Source: Arcobacter sp. CECT 8985 | GTDB lineage: Bacteria; Campylobacterota; Campylobacteria; Campylobacterales; Arcobacteraceae | Reading direction: 5' to 3' | NCBI RefSeq assembly: GCF_004116495.1 | Contig: NZ_PDKC01000003.1 | Coordinates: 62,001 to 126,000 of the forward strand | Length of the DNA stretch: 64,000 nt | Shown here: positions 35,257 to 44,103 of the stretch, piece after piece | How the letters are laid out: every line of letters starts with the position of its first letter | How positions within the stretch are numbered: the stretch's first letter is position 1 | Made by a program: the position numbers and the translations under genes | Notes under the pieces: generated by a model | Database searches by the model: none | What the model was told of the DNA's origin: nothing | The model's input: only the letters and a program-made list of their open reading frames with translations

Positions 35257-36120
35257 GGAAATGAATATAAGGTAATAGAATCAGGATTTATAAAATGTGC
35301 GTGTGGAGGTAAAGTAACTTTAACTTCTAGTGCAAAAGTAGAACGAATAGCAGGAAAAAAACCTTTATACTTAAAAGATATAATAGGTGCACCAGTAGAT
35401 TGTCCAAGAAGTAAAAACCCGTGTACAAAAGTAGCTTCAATATCAACAGCTGGAACAGAAACAAATGTAAAATCAACTTCAAATCATTTTTTATTAAGAA
35501 CAGATGGATTTAAAACAGATAAAGGAAGAGCTGTAATTTTAGTAGATCCAGGACAATATACTTCTAAGATTTCTGCTCCTCCTTCTCTCTTTCCTGAAGA
35601 TATTATTTCTGAAGAACCTACGCAAGAAGCAATTAAAGAAGCAGAAGAAAAAAAAGAAAAAGAAAAATACAAATTATATTTGATAAGAAAAACAAAAGAT
35701 AATAAAAATATAGATATATATAAACCTTTAAGAGCTACAAGAGTTTTTCTAAAAACAAAAAATTTTTTCTCAGTAGATAAAGATATAAATCCAAGAATAA
35801 AAGATAGGATATATTCGCAGTTAGCCTCATATATATATGTAAAAACAAAAAAGTCTATTGATGAATATAAAATTGTATCAAGAGGAACTCTTTGTTCTGA
35901 AAATTTAAATGAAATATTTTATAAAGATGAACAAAATATTCTTAAAAAATATATAGCTTTAGAAGATGATGATGAAGTAGAAATTATTTATTCAAATATA
36001 AAACTTAGAAAAGTACAATCAAAAAGAGCTAATGATTTTAAAAAATTTAAAGCGATTAAGTTAAATCCTAAAACCCTTGACTCTACAAAAGAAAAAGCCT
36101 TTTATATCAAAGATGTATAA
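35254..36120 (+). CDS. PAAR-like protein, N-terminal part of a split secreted effector
   Basis: 288 residues. The first 100 (FIKCACGGKVTLTSSAKV, KDIIGAPVDCPRSKNPCTKV, FLLRTDGFKTDKGRA, LVDPGQ) resemble the cysteine-bearing PAAR-like (DUF4280-type) proteins that cap the VgrG spike of type VI secretion systems. An acidic Glu/Lys-rich linker (about 115-150) and a basic domain follow. The ORF ends at a single TAA (36118-36120), but the same frame stays open for 47 codons and joins the next ORF without a shift. I infer that this is the N-terminal part of one protein of about 1316 residues. No structural T6SS gene lies in the window. Confidence 0.7.
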   Translation: MGNEYKVIESGFIKCACGGKVTLTSSAKVERIAGKKPLYLKDIIGAPVDCPRSKNPCTKVASISTAGTETNVKSTSNHFLLRTDGFKTDKGRAVILVDPGQYTSKISAPPSLFPEDIISEEPTQEAIKEAEEKKEKEKYKLYLIRKTKDNKNIDIYKPLRATRVFLKTKNFFSVDKDINPRIKDRIYSQLASYIYVKTKKSIDEYKIVSRGTLCSENLNEIFYKDEQNILKKYIALEDDDEVEIIYSNIKLRKVQSKRANDFKKFKAIKLNPKTLDSTKEKAFYIKDV

Positions 36121-36261
36121 AGTTTAGCATTAAGTGAAATTACAAAGCAAGATATAAAAACACAAAAGAGATTTGATCCTTTATCTAAACATGAAAAAGA
36201 AAAGAATATTAAATTATATCCATTAAACATAATTACAGTTATTGAAGATGAGTTAGGAGTT
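36121..36261 (+). other. Open in-frame segment joining the two effector ORFs
   Basis: The 47 sense codons after the TAA read SLALSEITKQDI..KLYPLNIITVIEDELGV and continue directly into the TTG that opens the 981-residue ORF. There is no ATG, no spacer and no clear ribosome site, although GGAG sits only 2 nt before the TTG. The segment VIEDELGVLEDLKEYY recalls the conserved (L/I)xDPxGxxxDL stretch of VasX/BTH_I2691-type T6SS effectors. Confidence 0.65.
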
Positions 36262-39207
36262 TTGGAAGATTTAAAAGAATATTATGAATTCTCTTTTAAA
36301 AAAAATTTTGTTGATAATGAAAGTATAATAGATGATATTAGAGATAAAAATGCTTATGTTTATACTGTTTCAAATCAATTGAACTATTTTTATGTTCCAA
36401 AAGATAGAAAAGAAAAATATGACAAAAATATAAAAAAACTAAGAAATCAATATGAGTTTTTAGCAAGAGAAATAATGTCTGGTAAGCTATCAGATATTAT
36501 ATTTGAAGATGGAACTTTAGATTTGGCAAATATTGTTGTTCCAAATTTTGATATTGCATCTAGATATTTTAAGCAAATAGAGTTTTTAAGTAAATCATTT
36601 TTTAATTTTAGTTTACTTACTAATCACCTTGGAAATTTAGTATTTAAAAAAGGCAGTTTGATTTATCAGTATTCTCCAAGACTTAGCAGTACAGATGTAG
36701 AGTATAATAATAGTGAAATTGAAAAGATTAAACTAAAAAGGGGTTTACCTGTTCATGGATATTTAAAGTTTTCAAATTATCATAATGAATATAAAATATA
36801 TAGAGAAAATTCAAATAAGTTACTTGCATTAATCGTTTTTTCTGTTTTATTTTCTGGGGATTATGATGATGAAATAAGAGCTCAAAAATATATAGAAGAT
36901 ATGAAACTTGAGTTTTACAATCTTCTTATAAATTTAAGAGCATTACCTGCAATAAGTGATGATGATATTGAAGATATAAATTATAAGATGAAAGATCAAA
37001 CTTTATATAAAGAGATATTTGAAGGAAGTACAAAAAAAAGTGGCTTTATTTTTACAAAAGAGAGTAAAGATAAAAATACACTTTTATCACAATTTGATAA
37101 TCTAGAATATATACATAAAAAAGTATCATTTTCATATAAAGAAGCTAAAAAAATAAAAATTCAAACAGCTTTGGAATTTGAAGACTTATATAAAAGTAAA
37201 GATTTATCATCCTTTAAAAGTGATGACTTTTTATTATCTCCTGATAAATTACTAAAACTTATCGTAAAGCAACAAGAAAATCCAAAGATTAAAGAGCTTT
37301 TAGGTTTATACTCAGGTATAAATGAGTTTGACAATGCAGATGAAGAAATAGTATATCATTATAATATGTTAAATTTATCATATGATTTAACAAAAATAAT
37401 AGCTTTTATGGATGAAGAGTTAAATATCTCTTCTATTTTTAATACATCCTCAAAACATATTCTAACATTTATAAAAGAGCTTGCAAAATCAAGAGAAAAT
37501 ATCAAAGATATGAATAAATGGGCTGAATATAGAGAAAACAAAAAACTATTTTTTGAAACTTATTCTATGGTAACAAACTCAGTAGTAACTCACTCTTGCA
37601 TACAAAATGGACAAAATGATGCAGATAAAAAGTTCAAAGAGAGACAAAAAAATGTTTTAGAGTTTTTAAATACAATCTCAAAACTACAAGGATTACAAAC
37701 AAAAATTGATTTTGAATTCTCCCAAGAAAAAAAGAAAAATCCAAATCAAAGCTATAAATCACTTATCTCAACAAACTTTGATATGGCTCAAAAATCACAA
37801 GATACTGCACAAGCTCTTTACTTAACACTAAGTGCAATAAATGGTTTCACAAAAAGATTAAATGAGATGAATTCAGTCTTAGAAGATATAAAAGCTTTAA
37901 AAGAAGAAAACAAAGCTTTAAGTGATGAAATAAAAAAGATGAAACTAGATAGTAGTACAAGACGAACTATTAAAAAGAGAAGACAAAAAGAGATTATTAA
38001 GCTGATAGAAGAGAAAGAATCTAAGATTAGTAAACTTGGTGGAAAGATATCTAATGTAAGACTTAGAGGTAAAAATCAAATTATTTATACTTTTGATTCA
38101 TATACTTTCAAAAAAAACCTAGCCTCAACTAAAGCCCTCTCAAATGTAGTAGCCCTTATGGGAATAGTAAACTATTATAACTCTTATGACAAATTAAAAC
38201 TGTCAAATCTAACTGCTTTTGCATCAGATGTATCAACCTTATCTGTCTTAGCTTTAGAAGGATTAGAAAAAGCAAGAAACAATGCAAAACTAGCCACAAC
38301 TTTGATATCACAAGCAGCAAACAAAGCAAAACTAAATATTGGTATATTTGCATATAGATTAGATATCTTTATAACAATAATAACTGGTGTAAATAGATTT
38401 GTAGAACTTGATGATGAAGATATAGATGGAAAAGTAATAACAACAGTAACAACAACACTACAAGTAATCTTTCTTTTAAGAGCAACTTGGGTTGGCTTTG
38501 TATTGGCTGGTTTGACAGAATTAGCATATCAGTTAATCCTAAATTTAACACACATAATAAATAGCCCAATAGAAAACTATATAAATAAATCACTACTTTA
38601 CAAAACAAAAACAGATGAAGGTTTAAAATTTAGGACAACAATTTTGCATAAAACACTTAAAGACTCTGATTTAAACATACCACAATTTGATACCTTTAAA
38701 GATATCCAAAACTTTATAGGAGATAATTATGATAAAAATAAAAGAATACTCGACTCAGCTTTATTAAATGAAATATCAGTACTTAAAAAAACACTTTTTG
38801 GATTGGATTTAGAGTTGTTTAGTTCTAGGTTTTTTATAGATAACAAATCAGGATTGTATAAAGCAACAAGAGTTAAAATACCTAAGCAAATATTTGATGA
38901 TAGTAAGTTTAAACTAATTATAAAAACTGATAGAAATGAATATAAAGTAATGCAGAAACCTGAAGCAACAATTTATGAAGACTTCTATACTTATGATTTA
39001 TCAAATAATGATATAGTTCATACTTCAAAAATAAAAGAGTTAAATCATAAAAAATATTCAATCATAGTTTTAACAGAAAATATATCATTAAAATATAATT
39101 ACACATATTTTTTAAAAGAAATAGTTTATGTATCAGTATTAAACTTTGAAGAAGCCTTTATAGACCAAGAAGACGAAAAATTTATAGGAACAATAACAAA
39201 TGACTAA
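36262..39207 (+). CDS. Large coiled-coil/membrane protein, C-terminal part of a split T6SS-like effector
   Basis: The 981 residues from the nominal TTG lack a normal initiation site and are in frame with the PAAR-like ORF upstream. The first 520 residues are charged and helical. A strong coiled coil spans about 530-600 (LEDIKALKEENKALSDEIKK). Hydrophobic helices at about 645-770 include IFAYRLDIFITIITGV and VIFLLRATWVGFVLAGL. A beta-rich tail of about 200 residues follows. PAAR N-terminus, long helical region and late membrane helices match the layout of VasX-like pore-forming effectors. This is inference from architecture. It overlaps the next gene by 8 nt. Confidence 0.6.
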   Translation: MEDLKEYYEFSFKKNFVDNESIIDDIRDKNAYVYTVSNQLNYFYVPKDRKEKYDKNIKKLRNQYEFLAREIMSGKLSDIIFEDGTLDLANIVVPNFDIASRYFKQIEFLSKSFFNFSLLTNHLGNLVFKKGSLIYQYSPRLSSTDVEYNNSEIEKIKLKRGLPVHGYLKFSNYHNEYKIYRENSNKLLALIVFSVLFSGDYDDEIRAQKYIEDMKLEFYNLLINLRALPAISDDDIEDINYKMKDQTLYKEIFEGSTKKSGFIFTKESKDKNTLLSQFDNLEYIHKKVSFSYKEAKKIKIQTALEFEDLYKSKDLSSFKSDDFLLSPDKLLKLIVKQQENPKIKELLGLYSGINEFDNADEEIVYHYNMLNLSYDLTKIIAFMDEELNISSIFNTSSKHILTFIKELAKSRENIKDMNKWAEYRENKKLFFETYSMVTNSVVTHSCIQNGQNDADKKFKERQKNVLEFLNTISKLQGLQTKIDFEFSQEKKKNPNQSYKSLISTNFDMAQKSQDTAQALYLTLSAINGFTKRLNEMNSVLEDIKALKEENKALSDEIKKMKLDSSTRRTIKKRRQKEIIKLIEEKESKISKLGGKISNVRLRGKNQIIYTFDSYTFKKNLASTKALSNVVALMGIVNYYNSYDKLKLSNLTAFASDVSTLSVLALEGLEKARNNAKLATTLISQAANKAKLNIGIFAYRLDIFITIITGVNRFVELDDEDIDGKVITTVTTTLQVIFLLRATWVGFVLAGLTELAYQLILNLTHIINSPIENYINKSLLYKTKTDEGLKFRTTILHKTLKDSDLNIPQFDTFKDIQNFIGDNYDKNKRILDSALLNEISVLKKTLFGLDLELFSSRFFIDNKSGLYKATRVKIPKQIFDDSKFKLIIKTDRNEYKVMQKPEATIYEDFYTYDLSNNDIVHTSKIKELNHKKYSIIVLTENISLKYNYTYFLKEIVYVSVLNFEEAFIDQEDEKFIGTITND

Positions 39208-39886
39208 ACTAATAAAAATACTAGCAATACTCTCACTTTTAATCTTTGTCACTGGATGTGAAGAAAAACCTATAGGAAAAATCACTAAAGATACCTATAA
39301 TTTAAAATCAGAAATGGACCCAAGACTTAAAGCTTATCCTGAGGCTGTTGAGTGGTATGAGAATTCGGATATGGATAAAGTTTCTGCTTTTAACTTAGGA
39401 GTCCTTTATCATACAAAAATCAAAGATTATGAAGAAGCAAAAAATTGGTATTTAATTGCATATAAGATGGGATATAAAAAAGCTGCAAATAACTTAGGAA
39501 TTGTCTTTGAATATTTAGCTAACTATAATGAAGCAGTTAAATGGTATCTTAAATCTAATAGTGTAGACTCTCTAAGTAACTTGGGACTACTTTATATACA
39601 AAAATTAAAAAATTATTCAAATGCTATAAAATATTATAAATTAGCGATACAGAGAGAGAGCATAGAAGCAACTAAAAGTATAGCAACTTTATATAATGAA
39701 TTAGGTGATAATATAAAGGCTTCTGCTTATTTATTAACTCTTATAGAGTATCCAAATTACACAAAAGAAGAAGTACTAAATTATCTAAGAAATGATTTAA
39801 AAATAGATAATGAAACAATAAAAAAAGGCTACGAACTACAACTAACAATGCCAGGACTTCCAAGAAGATATAAAGGTGGGATTTAA
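39200..39886 (+). CDS. Sel1/TPR-repeat lipoprotein, possible immunity protein
   Basis: A 228-residue envelope protein with signal peptide and lipobox LIFVTGC (Cys20). About four Sel1/TPR-like repeats (AFNLGVLYHTKIKDYEEAKNWY, AANNLGIVFEYLANYNEAVKWY, and so on, in parts) run to residue 165. A C-terminal module at 167-228 ends ETIKKGYELQLTMPGLPRRY. It overlaps the putative effector gene by 8 nt and its lipid anchor would place it in the periplasm, as for several T6SS immunity lipoproteins. The immunity role is inference. The last 76 nt are identical to the end of the next gene. Confidence 0.75.
   Translation: MTKLIKILAILSLLIFVTGCEEKPIGKITKDTYNLKSEMDPRLKAYPEAVEWYENSDMDKVSAFNLGVLYHTKIKDYEEAKNWYLIAYKMGYKKAANNLGIVFEYLANYNEAVKWYLKSNSVDSLSNLGLLYIQKLKNYSNAIKYYKLAIQRESIEATKSIATLYNELGDNIKASAYLLTLIEYPNYTKEEVLNYLRNDLKIDNETIKKGYELQLTMPGLPRRYKGGI
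39811..39886 (+). repeat. 76-nt direct repeat, copy A
   Basis: Encodes the ETIKKGYELQLTMPGLPRRY end of the lipoprotein gene and its stop codon. It is base-for-base identical to 40854-40929 by eye. A third copy at 41793-41861 differs at a few bases and a fourth, shorter match begins at 47512. Confidence 0.85.
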
Positions 39887-39888
39887 TA

Positions 39889-40929
39889 ATGTATTGTCCT
39901 TATTGCAATGAAAACTTACTTTCCTCATCTTCTGAGAAATTATCGAATAGAGAAGTAGAAGTCTTTGAATGTAAAAGGTGTAACAAAAAATCATATATAG
40001 TAAAGCTAAAAGCATATGAAGAAAACCCAATAGGATATACATTAGCAAGTGGTTTATTTATCGGAAGTTTTTATGTTTCTTTTCCTTTAAATATAATGAT
40101 GCTAATAGTTGCTATTATAATAGCTATTTATCTAATGATGAATAAAGATACTATTGTATATAAACCACAGAAAGAATTATATGATGAAGAGGAAAATAGT
40201 TCGTCTTCTATTTTTTTTGTACTTATATTTATAGCTGTAGTTGTATTTATTTTTAATAATGGATCAGAAGATAAACCAATAGGCAAAAAAGTTGTATTTA
40301 AATCAACTAAAGATATGGATATTAGACTGAAAGGATATAGAGAAGCTGTTGAGTGGTATAAGGAGTCTTCAGTATTTTCAGAATCTGCATTTAACTTAGG
40401 TAATTTTTATATAAATAAATATAAAGATTATATAAAAGCAATTAAATACTATAAAGAAGCTTACAAAATTGATTCTTTAGAAAAGGCTGCTTTTAAAATA
40501 GCATTAGCTTATGAGGATTTAGAAAATTATGAAGAAGCTATAGAATGGTATTTTAAACTAATGAAAAGTGATGGATTAATCAGGAGTGATGCATTAATGA
40601 ACATTGCCTTATTATATAAAAGTAAATTAAAAGACTACACTAATGCAATTAAATATTATGAAATAGCAATAAAAGAATATATTTATGGTGCAAGAAGAGG
40701 CATAGCTTGGTTGTATCATGAAAACTTAAAAGATGATATAAAAGCAAGTGCATATATGATAAATAGATTAACTATTACAAAAGATAAAGAAAAAGATAAA
40801 GAAGAGTTAAATGATTTAATTAATTTTTTTAAAAATAGATGGAACATATCAGATGAAACAATAAAAAAAGGCTACGAACTACAACTAACAATGCCAGGAC
40901 TTCCAAGAAGATATAAAGGTGGGATTTAA
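39889..40929 (+). CDS. Zinc-ribbon, membrane-anchored Sel1/TPR protein
   Basis: 346 residues. An N-terminal zinc ribbon has Cys3, Cys6, Cys28 and Cys31 (YCPYC, ECKRC). Two transmembrane regions lie at about 50-82 and 104-124 (FFVLIFIAVVVFIFN). Sel1/TPR repeats from about 150 (YREAVEWYKESSVFSESAFNLG in parts) end in the same C-terminal module as the lipoprotein upstream. The start is 2 nt after that gene. A region like KPIGKKVVFKSTKDMDIRL echoes the KPIGKITKDTYNLK of the lipoprotein, so it looks like a zinc-ribbon head fused to a copy of it. Function unknown; possibly an extra immunity or scaffold protein. Confidence 0.72.
   Translation: MYCPYCNENLLSSSSEKLSNREVEVFECKRCNKKSYIVKLKAYEENPIGYTLASGLFIGSFYVSFPLNIMMLIVAIIIAIYLMMNKDTIVYKPQKELYDEEENSSSSIFFVLIFIAVVVFIFNNGSEDKPIGKKVVFKSTKDMDIRLKGYREAVEWYKESSVFSESAFNLGNFYINKYKDYIKAIKYYKEAYKIDSLEKAAFKIALAYEDLENYEEAIEWYFKLMKSDGLIRSDALMNIALLYKSKLKDYTNAIKYYEIAIKEYIYGARRGIAWLYHENLKDDIKASAYMINRLTITKDKEKDKEELNDLINFFKNRWNISDETIKKGYELQLTMPGLPRRYKGGI
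40854..40929 (+). repeat. 76-nt direct repeat, copy B
   Basis: Identical to 39811-39886 and again forms the 3' end of a Sel1-type gene. Such exact identity between otherwise divergent paralogues points to recent duplication or gene conversion. Confidence 0.85.
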
Positions 40930-40953
40930 CCTTTATAATAAGATTTTAAATTA

Positions 40954-40996
40954 TTTTTTACTATTATATGCAAAAAAAATAATTAGGAAAATTATG
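40954..40996 (+). repeat. Second copy of the PAAR-gene leader
   Basis: Almost identical to 35218-35256: TTTTTTACTATTATATGC, an A-run, AATTAGGAAAATT and an ATG. It keeps the promoter-like TATTAT and the ribosome-site position but leads only into a 23-codon ORF. Together with 41055-41067 it fills most of the 138-nt gap between two genes. Confidence 0.7.
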
Positions 40997-41065
40997 AATA
41001 AGTCTAATTTTGAATATATAAAAAGAGATTGTGAATCCAAACTATTATATATAGTTAGGATTTAA
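40994..41065 (+). pseudogene. 23-codon ORF, likely scar of a deleted effector-Sel1 unit
   Basis: The ORF MNKSNFEYIKRDCESKLLYI.. begins at the ATG of the duplicated PAAR-gene leader. It ends with AGG-ATT-TAA-TA-ATG, the same ending (GGG-ATT-TAA-TA-ATG) as the lipoprotein/zinc-ribbon junction at 39878-39891. It therefore joins the very start of an effector copy to the very end of a Sel1 copy, and the downstream gene is again a zinc-ribbon paralogue. This fits a deletion that removed one effector and its lipoprotein. It could still be a translated leader peptide. Confidence 0.5.
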
Positions 41066-41067
41066 TA

Positions 41068-43503
41068 ATGCACTGTCCTCATTGTAAAGAAGAAGGTCTG
41101 TCTTTTTTTGATGTTAATGCTTTTAATAACAAAGAAAAAATATTAACTTGCAGAAAATGTAATAAACAATCTTATTTCCCAAATTTAAAATTTAATGAAG
41201 AAAATCCTATTATGTTTATTATTGTCTCGGGTTTGTTTATATTAAGTTATTTTTTAGCTCCTCCATTAAAAATAATAGTACTTATAATAATAGTATTTAT
41301 TACTTTTAATATGTTGTTTATGAGAAAAATTTATGCTTTTAACACTCAAGAAGAATTAGAACTTCTAAAAAAATCTTTTTTACCCCAAGAAGATATTATT
41401 GATGAAAGATTAAATGATTATCCTGAAGCATTACAATATTATAAAAATAATGATGCTTTTAACCTAGCAATATTTTATGAAGAAATATTGAAAGATTATG
41501 AAAAAGCAATTTCTTGGTATGAAAAAGCTTATATACAAGGAAATGAAAATTCACTAAATATTATAGGACTTATCTATAAAAATAAATTAAATGATAATGA
41601 TAAAGCAAAAGAGTTTTTTATAGAATCACTAAAAATAGGAAATCTTGATTCTATGCAGAATTTAGCACTTCTTTATCATAAAACTTTAAATGATAATGTG
41701 AGAGCAAGTGCTTATTATATAGCATTAATTGATATAAAATATTCAAAAGATGAAGTTTTAAAAATCTTAAAAGAAGATTTTGAAATTGATGATGAAACAA
41801 TAAAAAAAGGCTATGAACTACAACTAACAATGCCAAGGCTTCCTAGAAGATATAAAGGAAAACTTAATTTTAAAAAAAATATAAGTGAAGATAATAATTT
41901 AGAAAAAAAAGATAAAAAAATTATTAAAGACAAATCTAATAAATATAAATTAAATAGAAAAAAAATAATACCTTTCTTACTACTTCTAGTAATAGTAGTA
42001 TTAAGTTTTATCTTATATATATATCCTTATGGATATGATGAAGAGTTAGAAAATTACCCACATGCAAAATTGTTATATGAAAATAGAGATGATGCTAATT
42101 CAACTTTTGAATTAGCATTATTTTATCTTAACCATGGCAAAAAAGAAAAAGCTATATATTGGTTCAAAAAATCAGTAGATCAAGAAAATCCAATGGCTGC
42201 AATAAGATTAGCATATACTGAAGTAAATAAAAAAGAGTATTGGTTTAAAGAAGCTTATAAGCTAGGTTTTAATCCATTTAGTTTATATAAACTAGATAAA
42301 GAAAACTCTTATAAATGGCTTAATATTGCATATGAAAATGGCGATTGTGAAGCTGCAAAAATTAAACTAGAAAAATATAAAAAATTTTATATATCTAGTG
42401 TTAAAAATAACTTTGATTCTATTTCTCTAGCTTATACAGAAAAAGAATTTGGAGATAATATTAATTCTTATATAAGATTTTATTATTCTGGATGTAAAGA
42501 ACTTGCTACTGATATTGGCAAATTATATTTAATAAACCAAACTAGCTATTTAAGAAGCATTCCCGAAAGAGGTGTAAGCAATATGGCTTACTTAAATAAC
42601 ATACAAAAAAGTATTGATAGTTCAATAAAAGAGAATATCAAAGAGGCTAAAAAATGGTTTAGAAAAGGAGTTGAGAACGGAGACCTAGCATCAAAAAAAA
42701 TACTAGGTATTTTAAATAAAGATAAGACACTAAAAAAAACTACAAATATCAATAATGTAAATACTATAAAAAAAGTTGAAAAACCTATTTCAAATAATAA
42801 TTCTAATGTAGATTATTATGGGATTACAGATAAAGACGTAACTGATTATTATAATAAAATAAGAGGGAATAATCCTTATTTAGATAAGTCTTCAGATCTT
42901 TATGATTCAACACAAGATCCAAAATCCAGATTTTATAATAATAAATTTGTAAAAAAATATATTTACTTTAAAAGAAAATATAAAAATAATCCAAAAGAAA
43001 AAGTTGATGAAATTGGTTATTCTGAGCTTATGAATGCAATTGATGATAAAAAATATATTAGAGTAAAAGTCCTTTTGGAAAATGGAGCAAATATTAATCA
43101 TTATTCTCCAGATGGAAGAACACCATTAATTAGAGCTATATTTAGTAAAGATTTAAAAATATTTAATTTACTACTAAAGTACAAACCTGAATTAAATTTA
43201 GTAACAAGTAATATTATGAAAGAACCTATTTTTGTTGCACTTGGCTTTGGTCAATATAGTATGGTAGAAAAATTAATTGATGCAGGAGCAGATATTAATG
43301 TTACTGATGAGTTTAATAATTCATTATTACATTTATGTGTTAATCGTTATTCCCAGACATCAAAAAGTATCTTTTTAGATATTGCTAGAAAATTAATAAA
43401 TAAGAAAATTGATCTTACTATTAAAAATGATAATGGCTATACAGCTTTAGAAGTTGCTAAATTAAGTAAGAATGAATCATTTATCAAAATATTAGATATA
43501 TAA
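41068..43503 (+). CDS. Zinc-ribbon/Sel1/ankyrin-repeat membrane protein (fusion)
   Basis: 811 residues in two parts. Residues 1-265 are a paralogue of the preceding protein: zinc ribbon with Cys3, Cys6, Cys28 and Cys31, transmembrane helices at about 48-90, Sel1 repeats, and the module ending KKGYELQLTMPRLPRRYKG. Instead of a stop, the frame runs on through a Lys-rich linker, a second membrane helix at about 303-323 (IIPFLLLLVIVVLSFILYIY), further Sel1 repeats, and about four ankyrin repeats from 655 to the end (GRTPLIRAIFSKDLKIFNLLL, MVEKLIDAGADINVTDE). It probably arose by loss of a stop between two duplicated genes. Function unknown. Confidence 0.72.
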   Translation: MHCPHCKEEGLSFFDVNAFNNKEKILTCRKCNKQSYFPNLKFNEENPIMFIIVSGLFILSYFLAPPLKIIVLIIIVFITFNMLFMRKIYAFNTQEELELLKKSFLPQEDIIDERLNDYPEALQYYKNNDAFNLAIFYEEILKDYEKAISWYEKAYIQGNENSLNIIGLIYKNKLNDNDKAKEFFIESLKIGNLDSMQNLALLYHKTLNDNVRASAYYIALIDIKYSKDEVLKILKEDFEIDDETIKKGYELQLTMPRLPRRYKGKLNFKKNISEDNNLEKKDKKIIKDKSNKYKLNRKKIIPFLLLLVIVVLSFILYIYPYGYDEELENYPHAKLLYENRDDANSTFELALFYLNHGKKEKAIYWFKKSVDQENPMAAIRLAYTEVNKKEYWFKEAYKLGFNPFSLYKLDKENSYKWLNIAYENGDCEAAKIKLEKYKKFYISSVKNNFDSISLAYTEKEFGDNINSYIRFYYSGCKELATDIGKLYLINQTSYLRSIPERGVSNMAYLNNIQKSIDSSIKENIKEAKKWFRKGVENGDLASKKILGILNKDKTLKKTTNINNVNTIKKVEKPISNNNSNVDYYGITDKDVTDYYNKIRGNNPYLDKSSDLYDSTQDPKSRFYNNKFVKKYIYFKRKYKNNPKEKVDEIGYSELMNAIDDKKYIRVKVLLENGANINHYSPDGRTPLIRAIFSKDLKIFNLLLKYKPELNLVTSNIMKEPIFVALGFGQYSMVEKLIDAGADINVTDEFNNSLLHLCVNRYSQTSKSIFLDIARKLINKKIDLTIKNDNGYTALEVAKLSKNESFIKILDI

Positions 43504-43527
43504 TAAATCAAAAGGAGTATAGACATT

Positions 43528-44103
43528 ATGAGTTTATTTTTTTATACTATTATATTTATAATAGGGCTGATACTATATAGAAGTTACACTAATATAATAT
43601 CAAATAAGAATTTTTTAGATGCAGCATATGCAAATGTTGATGTGCAATTAAAAAAGAGGTATGACTTAATTCCAAATATTTTAACAATTGCAAAAAAATA
43701 TATGGAATATGAGAAAAATGTATTACTTGATATTACAAATATACGTACAAAGCTTGAGAAAAACTATAAAGAAAGTGACGATAACAAAAATATAAAAGAG
43801 AGATTTAAATTAGAAGATCAATTAGATTTAAAGATGAAAGAATTAAATATTTCTTTGGAGAATTATCCTGACTTATATTCTCATAAATTGTTAATAGAAG
43901 CTCAACAATCTTATAGTGAAGTAGAAAGAAATATATCTGCGGCAAGAAGAAACTATAATCAGTCTATTGCATATTTAAAAAATAGTATTGAAATATATCC
44001 TGGAAAATTCATAAATGATGCTTTTTTAAAAGTAAAATCAAAACCAATGTTTGAGATAAAAGATGAAGAAAAGAAAGAGATAAAAGCAGAAGACTATTTA
44101 TGA
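43528..44103 (+). CDS. LemA family protein
   Basis: A 191-residue protein with an N-terminal membrane anchor (about 3-20) and the LemA core: NKNFLDAAYANVDVQLKKRYDLIPN, IAKKYMEYEKNVLLDI, LLIEAQQSYSEVERNISAARRNYN and NSIEIYPGKFI, each given in part. LemA proteins expose a helical bundle outside the inner membrane. Their function is poorly known. A good AAAGGAG site precedes the ATG. The stop overlaps the next start (ATGA, 44100-44103), so it is translationally coupled with the DUF3137-like gene, a pairing known from other bacteria. Confidence 0.9.
   Translation: MSLFFYTIIFIIGLILYRSYTNIISNKNFLDAAYANVDVQLKKRYDLIPNILTIAKKYMEYEKNVLLDITNIRTKLEKNYKESDDNKNIKERFKLEDQLDLKMKELNISLENYPDLYSHKLLIEAQQSYSEVERNISAARRNYNQSIAYLKNSIEIYPGKFINDAFLKVKSKPMFEIKDEEKKEIKAEDYL

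Noticed and set aside
36118-36261. Treating the PAAR-like ORF and the 981-residue ORF as two ordinary adjacent genes
   Set aside because: They share one frame with open codons between them, and the second ORF lacks a credible start. A split single gene explains this better, although both ORFs are still listed.
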